NCBI GenBank assembly: GCA_903932865.1
Contig: CAIZHQ010000025.1
Location: forward strand, 62,001-126,000
Source of the DNA: an uncultured Burkholderiales bacterium
GTDB lineage: Bacteria; Pseudomonadota; Gammaproteobacteria; Burkholderiales; Burkholderiaceae_C
Length of the DNA: 64,000 nucleotides
Direction of reading: 5' to 3'
The notes under the pieces were generated by a model. That model did not search any database. It saw only the letters and a program-made list of their open reading frames with translations, and was not told the origin of the DNA. This document shows positions 60,055 to 64,000 of the stretch, one piece after another. Made by a program: the position numbers and the translations under genes. The first letter of the stretch is position 1. Each line of letters begins with the position of its first letter.

Positions 60055-60816
60055 ATGATAAAACCAAGCACCCCAAGGCTTCGTTTGGCGCTGTACGCCA
60101 GTCTGTGCAGCAGTCTGTTGTTGCCCGGCTGCGCCTTCTGGACGGACGAAGCACCACAAGACAAGCCGCCACAGGTTTTGCGGCAGTTGCCCTTGCAGTT
60201 CAATGCACAGGACAAGTCGCAGTGGCAAGCCATGCGCTTGCCAGGCAAGTTGCTCACAGCCTACCGGGTGGACACGCAAGGCCCGCGCGATGCCTTGCTG
60301 GCCGAGGCCGCATCTTCGGCCAGCATGTTGCGACAGGCTTTGCACATCCCGCCGGCGCAATTGGGGGCATTGCAGTTTGACTGGCGCGTCGATCAGCTCA
60401 TTGCGGGCGCGGACATGCGGCTGCGCGAAGCCGAAGACTCCCCGGTGCGCCTGATCCTGGTGTTCGAGGGCGACCGGCAGCGTTTTTCGGCGCAAAACAA
60501 CCTGCTCAGCGAGTTGACCCTCAGCCTGACGGGCGAGCCACTGCCCTACGCGACGCTGATGTACGTGTGGTGCAACGACTGTCCGGCCGATTCGGTGATC
60601 GTGAACCCCAGAACCGACCGCATCCGCAAACTGGCGGTGGAGTCGGGTGCTGGGCGAGTGGGGCAGTGGTTGCGTTACCGCCGCGACATTCGGGCTGATT
60701 TTGAAAAGGCCTTTGGCGAGCCGCCTGGGGCCTTGCTGGGGCTGGCCATCATGACCGACACGGACAACACCCGCAGCAGCACGCGCGCCTGGTATGGCCC
60801 AATCCGCTTGGAGTGA
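60055..60816 (+). CDS. DUF3047 lipoprotein
   Basis: A 253-residue protein with lipobox LLLPGC (Cys near residue 26). DUF3047 features: QFDWRVDQLIAGADMRLREAEDSPVRLILVFEGD (read in parts) and LMYVWCNDCPADSVIVNPRTDRIR with a Cys pair. Members are periplasmic or membrane-anchored and of unknown function. An inverted repeat follows at 60838. Monocistronic by appearance. Confidence 0.85.
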   Translation: MIKPSTPRLRLALYASLCSSLLLPGCAFWTDEAPQDKPPQVLRQLPLQFNAQDKSQWQAMRLPGKLLTAYRVDTQGPRDALLAEAASSASMLRQALHIPPAQLGALQFDWRVDQLIAGADMRLREAEDSPVRLILVFEGDRQRFSAQNNLLSELTLSLTGEPLPYATLMYVWCNDCPADSVIVNPRTDRIRKLAVESGAGRVGQWLRYRRDIRADFEKAFGEPPGALLGLAIMTDTDNTRSSTRAWYGPIRLE

Positions 60817-60837
60817 ATACACAAATCCGGTGCGCGA

Positions 60838-60860
60838 CAGGGAATTTGGGGAATTCCCTG
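60838..60860. promoter_or_regulatory. 9-bp perfect inverted repeat upstream of the peptide ABC operon
   Basis: CAGGGAATT (60838-60846) and AATTCCCTG (60852-60860) with a five-base loop TGGGG. There is no T-run. It may terminate the DUF3047 transcript in a rho-dependent way or be an operator for the ABC operon 67 bases downstream. Confidence 0.4.
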
Positions 60861-60926
60861 CCCTGAGAGGGGGCGCGAATGTTGCATACTCGCCGGTTAC
60901 CTAACTTTTTTCACCGAGGTGTTTTG

Positions 60927-62534
60927 ATGAAGAAGATGACCCCCGCTGCCGTGCTGCCCAGTGCCCTGACCGCATCTTTGGTCTTGGCCGGCGTGATGAC
61001 CGCTGGCCTGGTACAGGCCAAGCCTTTCAAATGGACCAGCGCCAGCGACATCCCCACGCTCGACATCCACTCGCAAAACAACGCTTTGGGCAACGGGGTG
61101 CACGCCGCCATCTTTGATTCGCTGGTCTACTACAACAGCAAGACCTTCAAGATCGAGCCCCGTCTGGCCACCTCTTGGCGCGAAGTGTCGCCCACACAGT
61201 ACCGTTTCAACCTGCGCAAAGGCGTCAAATTCAGTGACGGCTCGCCCCTGACGGCCGACGATGTGGTGTTCTCGCTTGACCGTGCCCGTGCCAAAACCTC
61301 CAACTTCAACGTCTACACCCAAGGCATGAGCCGGGTGGTGAAAGTCGACACCCACACGGTCGACGTTATCCTGAGTGGCCCCAACCCGGTCTTGCTCAAC
61401 CAGATGACCGAGTTGCGGCTCATGAGCAAAGCCTGGGCCGAAAAGAACAAATCGGTCGAACCCAAGGACATCAAGACCAAAGAAGAAAACTTCGCACACC
61501 GCAACGCCATGGGCAGTGGCCCTTACATGGTCAAGGAATGGCAGCCTGACCAAAAGTTGACGCTGGTGAAAAACCCCAATTGGTGGGGCTGGTCGGACGC
61601 CGCCACCAACGTGACCGAAATCATCTATACCCCCATCAAGAATGAAGCCACCCGCGCTGCGGCCTTGTTGTCGGGCGAAATCGACTTTGTGCTCGACCCC
61701 AGCCCACAAGACCTGGGCCGCATGCGCAGCAACGCCAACCTGAAGGTGATCGATGGCATTGAAAACCGCACGATCTTCTTGGGCATGGACCAGCACCGTG
61801 ACGAATTGCCCGGCTCCAGCGTCAAGGGCAAGAACCCCCTCAAGGATGTGAAAGTGCGCAAGGCGCTTTACCAGGCCATCGACATGGACACCATCCACCG
61901 CGTGACCATGCGTGGCCTGTCGCAAAACACGGGTGCTTTGGTGGCGCCGCAAGTCAACGGCTGGACCCAAGCCGTGAACACGCGTTTCCCTTTTTCGCTG
62001 GACGCCTCCAAAAAGCTGCTGGCCGAAGCCGGCTACCCACAAGGCTTTGAGGTGGACTTTGCCTGCCCCAACAACCGCTACATCAACGACGAAGAAATTT
62101 GTCAGGCCATCACGGCCATGTGGGCCAAGGTGGGCATCAAAGCCAAGCTGCGCACGCAGCCCCTCGTGACTTACTTCCCGATGATTCAGCGCTACGAAGC
62201 CAGCATCTACATGCTGGGCTGGGGCGTGCCGACCTTTGACGCGCTGTACAGCCTGCAGTCGCTCACGCGCAGCGTGGGCACCGGTGGTGATGGCAACTAC
62301 AACGTGGGCCGCTACACCAACGCGCGCATGGACTACATCGTGGACCGCGTGAAAACCGAGACCGATTTGCCCGTGCGCAACCGACTGCTGACCGAAGGCC
62401 TGCAGTTGTCCAATGACACGGTCTCTCACATCCCGCTGCACAACCAGGTGATCCCTTGGGCGATGAAGAAGAGCGTCGACGTGGTGCACCGCCCTGACAA
62501 CCGCCTCGACTGGACACTGATCAAGGTCAACTGA
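60927..62534 (+). CDS. peptide/nickel-type ABC transporter substrate-binding protein (DppA family)
   Basis: A 535-residue periplasmic SBP_bac_5 protein. Signal peptide ends AGLVQAKPFKW. Typical blocks: LATSWREVSPTQYRFNLRKGVKFSDGSPLTADDVVFS, KVRKALYQAIDMDTI and the C-terminal VVHRPDNRLDWTL (read in parts). It captures di- or oligopeptides or similar ligands. The last gene overlap with the permease is TGATG. The ATG at 60927 begins the signal peptide. Confidence 0.93.
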   Translation: MKKMTPAAVLPSALTASLVLAGVMTAGLVQAKPFKWTSASDIPTLDIHSQNNALGNGVHAAIFDSLVYYNSKTFKIEPRLATSWREVSPTQYRFNLRKGVKFSDGSPLTADDVVFSLDRARAKTSNFNVYTQGMSRVVKVDTHTVDVILSGPNPVLLNQMTELRLMSKAWAEKNKSVEPKDIKTKEENFAHRNAMGSGPYMVKEWQPDQKLTLVKNPNWWGWSDAATNVTEIIYTPIKNEATRAAALLSGEIDFVLDPSPQDLGRMRSNANLKVIDGIENRTIFLGMDQHRDELPGSSVKGKNPLKDVKVRKALYQAIDMDTIHRVTMRGLSQNTGALVAPQVNGWTQAVNTRFPFSLDASKKLLAEAGYPQGFEVDFACPNNRYINDEEICQAITAMWAKVGIKAKLRTQPLVTYFPMIQRYEASIYMLGWGVPTFDALYSLQSLTRSVGTGGDGNYNVGRYTNARMDYIVDRVKTETDLPVRNRLLTEGLQLSNDTVSHIPLHNQVIPWAMKKSVDVVHRPDNRLDWTLIKVN

Positions 62535-63514
62535 TGCTCGCTTTCATTTTGCAGCGGTTGATCCAGGCCGTGATCGTCATGGTCACGGTCGCGTTCATCG
62601 CGTTTTTGCTGTTTCAGTATGTGGGCGATCCGGTGGTGTTCTTGCTGGGTCAAGACGCCACCAAAGAGCAGATCGATCTGCTGCGCGCCGATCTGGGTCT
62701 GGACCAGCCTTTCTTTGTGCAGTTTGGCCACTTTTTGGTCAACGCGGTGCAAGGCGAGTTTGGCCTGAGTCTGCGCCAAGGCGCCAAGGTCTCGCGCCTG
62801 ATCGCCGAGCGCTTGCCCGCCACGCTGGAGCTGGCTTTGGTGGCTGCCACCATGGCGCTGGTGATCGGCATCCCCATGGGGGTGTATGCCGCGCTGCGCC
62901 GGGGCACTTGGGCCAGCCAGTTCATCATGACGGTGTCTTTGCTGGGCGTGTCTCTGCCCACCTTCTTGATCGGTATCTTGTTGATTTTGGTCTTCGCCGT
63001 GATCTTGGGCTGGTTCCCCAGCTTTGGCCGGGGTGAGGTGGTGCAAATGGGTTGGTGGTCGAGCGGGTTGATGACGGCCAAGGGCTGGCACCACATCGTG
63101 TTGCCGGCCGTCACGCTGGCGATTTTTCAGCTCACCCTCATCATGCGCCTGGTGCGGGCCGAGATGCTGGAGGTGCTGCGCACCGACTACATCAAGTTCG
63201 CCCGTGCACGCGGCCTGTCCAACCGTGCCATCCACTTTGGCCATGCGCTCAAGAACACCCTGGTGCCGGTGATGACCATCACCGGCTTGCAGTTGGGCGG
63301 CCTGATTGCCTTTGCCATCATCACCGAGACGGTGTTCCAGTGGCCCGGCATGGGCTTGCTGTTCATCCAGGCGGTGACCTTTGCCGACATCCCCGTCATG
63401 GCCGCTTATTTGTGCCTGATCGCGCTGATCTTTGTGGTCATCAATCTGGTGGTGGATTTGCTCTATTTTGTGGTGGACCCTCGCCTGCGCGTGGGCAAAC
63501 CTGGAGGCCATTGA
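62534..63514 (+). CDS. peptide ABC transporter permease (DppB family)
   Basis: A 326-residue BPD_transp_1 permease with six membrane helices. It has the DppB N-terminus (ILQRLIQAVIVMVTVAFIAFLLFQY), the GIPMGVYAAL region and the EAA-loop YIKFARARGLSNRAIHFGHALKNTLVPV. It pairs with a DppC-type permease presumably encoded further downstream. Overlaps the binding-protein gene by one base and the next gene start by a few bases. Confidence 0.94.
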   Translation: MLAFILQRLIQAVIVMVTVAFIAFLLFQYVGDPVVFLLGQDATKEQIDLLRADLGLDQPFFVQFGHFLVNAVQGEFGLSLRQGAKVSRLIAERLPATLELALVAATMALVIGIPMGVYAALRRGTWASQFIMTVSLLGVSLPTFLIGILLILVFAVILGWFPSFGRGEVVQMGWWSSGLMTAKGWHHIVLPAVTLAIFQLTLIMRLVRAEMLEVLRTDYIKFARARGLSNRAIHFGHALKNTLVPVMTITGLQLGGLIAFAIITETVFQWPGMGLLFIQAVTFADIPVMAAYLCLIALIFVVINLVVDLLYFVVDPRLRVGKPGGH

Positions 63515-63516
63515 GC

Positions 63517-64000
63517 GTGGGCGCTTCTTTGCAATCGGTGTTGGGGCGGGGCGCTGCGTTTGCACGCATTGCCCAATTCCACCCCGAACTCACGGCCTTT
63601 CGGCGCGACCTGCATGCCCACCCTGAGCTGGGCTTTGAAGAGGTGTACACCGCACGCCGTGTGACCGAAATGCTGCAGGTGTGTGGCGTGGACAGCATCC
63701 ACACCGGCATCGGCAAAACCGGTGTGGTGGCCTTGGTGCACGGCCAAGGCCGCTCGGCGGCCAACCCCGGCCGCATGATCGGCCTGCGCGCCGACATGGA
63801 CGCGCTGCCCCTGACCGAGCACAACGAATGCACTTGGCGTTCGTCCAAGCCGGGTCTCATGCACGGCTGCGGCCACGATGGCCACACCGCCATGCTGATG
63901 GGCGCAGCCCGCTACTTGGCCGAAACCCGCCGCTTTGACGGCACGGCCGTGCTGATTTTTCAGCCTGGAGAAGAAGGCTACGCAGGTGCCCGCGCCATGA
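63517..64000 (+). CDS. M20-family amidohydrolase (partial, runs off window)
   Basis: The first about 161 residues of an M20/hippuricase-like metallopeptidase are visible. RRDLHAHPELGFEE and GLRADMDALPLTEHN give the first metal-site block, then MHGCGHDGHTAMLMGAARYLAE and FQPGEEGYAGA. The start is a GTG at 63517; a TTG at 63511 overlapping the permease stop (TTGA) is an alternative. Members hydrolyse N-acyl amino acids, hippurate or carbamoyl derivatives. Its place in a peptide-transporter operon suggests it processes the imported compound. Confidence 0.9.
   Translation, partial: MGASLQSVLGRGAAFARIAQFHPELTAFRRDLHAHPELGFEEVYTARRVTEMLQVCGVDSIHTGIGKTGVVALVHGQGRSAANPGRMIGLRADMDALPLTEHNECTWRSSKPGLMHGCGHDGHTAMLMGAARYLAETRRFDGTAVLIFQPGEEGYAGARAM

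Overview
The window looks like chromosome from a betaproteobacterium of the order Burkholderiales, most likely family Comamonadaceae (Limnohabitans/Rhodoferax/Polaromonas-like). The grounds are an Omp32-type porin, Bug/TctC-type and TRAP binding proteins, a PHA phasin, a Coq7-type hydroxylase, a compact type II secretion locus and moderately high GC. Assignments come from reading motifs, not from a database search.

Region by region. (1) 1-1.25 kb: 3' end of a DUF2075-type helicase, an unknown small protein and an orphan ParD-like antitoxin with a lost C-terminus. (2) 1.26-15.3 kb: a catabolic block with a 2-enoyl-CoA reductase-like MDR, enoyl-CoA hydratase, 17beta-HSD10-like dehydrogenase, a phthalate-type oxygenase reductase translationally coupled to a cytochrome P450, an SCP2-type thiolase, a TetR regulator, two CoA ligases, a nitronate-monooxygenase-like flavoprotein and a TRAP importer. 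It reads as import, CoA activation, P450 hydroxylation and beta-oxidation of an unidentified carboxylic acid. Two near-identical 22-bp operator candidates overlap the -35 boxes at its two ends. (3) 15.4-20 kb: metallophosphoesterase, an intact RHH/ParE toxin-antitoxin pair, an Old Yellow Enzyme, a DnaQ-like exonuclease and a Fic protein preceded by 12-bp-period repeats. (4) 20.2-27.2 kb: a second TRAP transporter with an SDR, then an Lrp regulator divergent from a stand-alone 2-oxoacid dehydrogenase E1. (5) 27.2-31 kb: a REP-like hairpin and a Cpx-like stress operon bracketed by a 53-bp direct repeat from hicB, beside a hicAB locus whose hicA is frameshifted. (6) 31-40.4 kb: esterase, phasin, enoyl-CoA hydratase, a repeat-rich secreted protein, an EamA transporter, a MacB/FtsX-like ABC pair with a DUF3299 protein, and a 5'-nucleotidase. 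(7) 40.4-52.4 kb: type II secretion genes gspF-[MipA/OmpV]-E-D-N-M-L-K-J-I-H-G on the minus strand, with gspC divergent. (8) 52.4-64 kb: ilvA with a terminator hairpin in its leader, OsmC, a decayed MNT/HEPN pair, coq7, porin, lipoprotein hydrolase, TctC, a DUF3047 lipoprotein, and a peptide ABC transporter with an M20 amidohydrolase cut by the window end.

A recurring theme is toxin-antitoxin decay: three of four TA loci are truncated, frameshifted or interrupted. The most interesting items are the catabolic regulon with its unfused P450/phthalate-type reductase pair, the hicB-derived repeat that supplies the end of a sensor kinase, and the structured leader or small RNA before ilvA. No tRNA, rRNA, CRISPR array or complete insertion sequence was seen.
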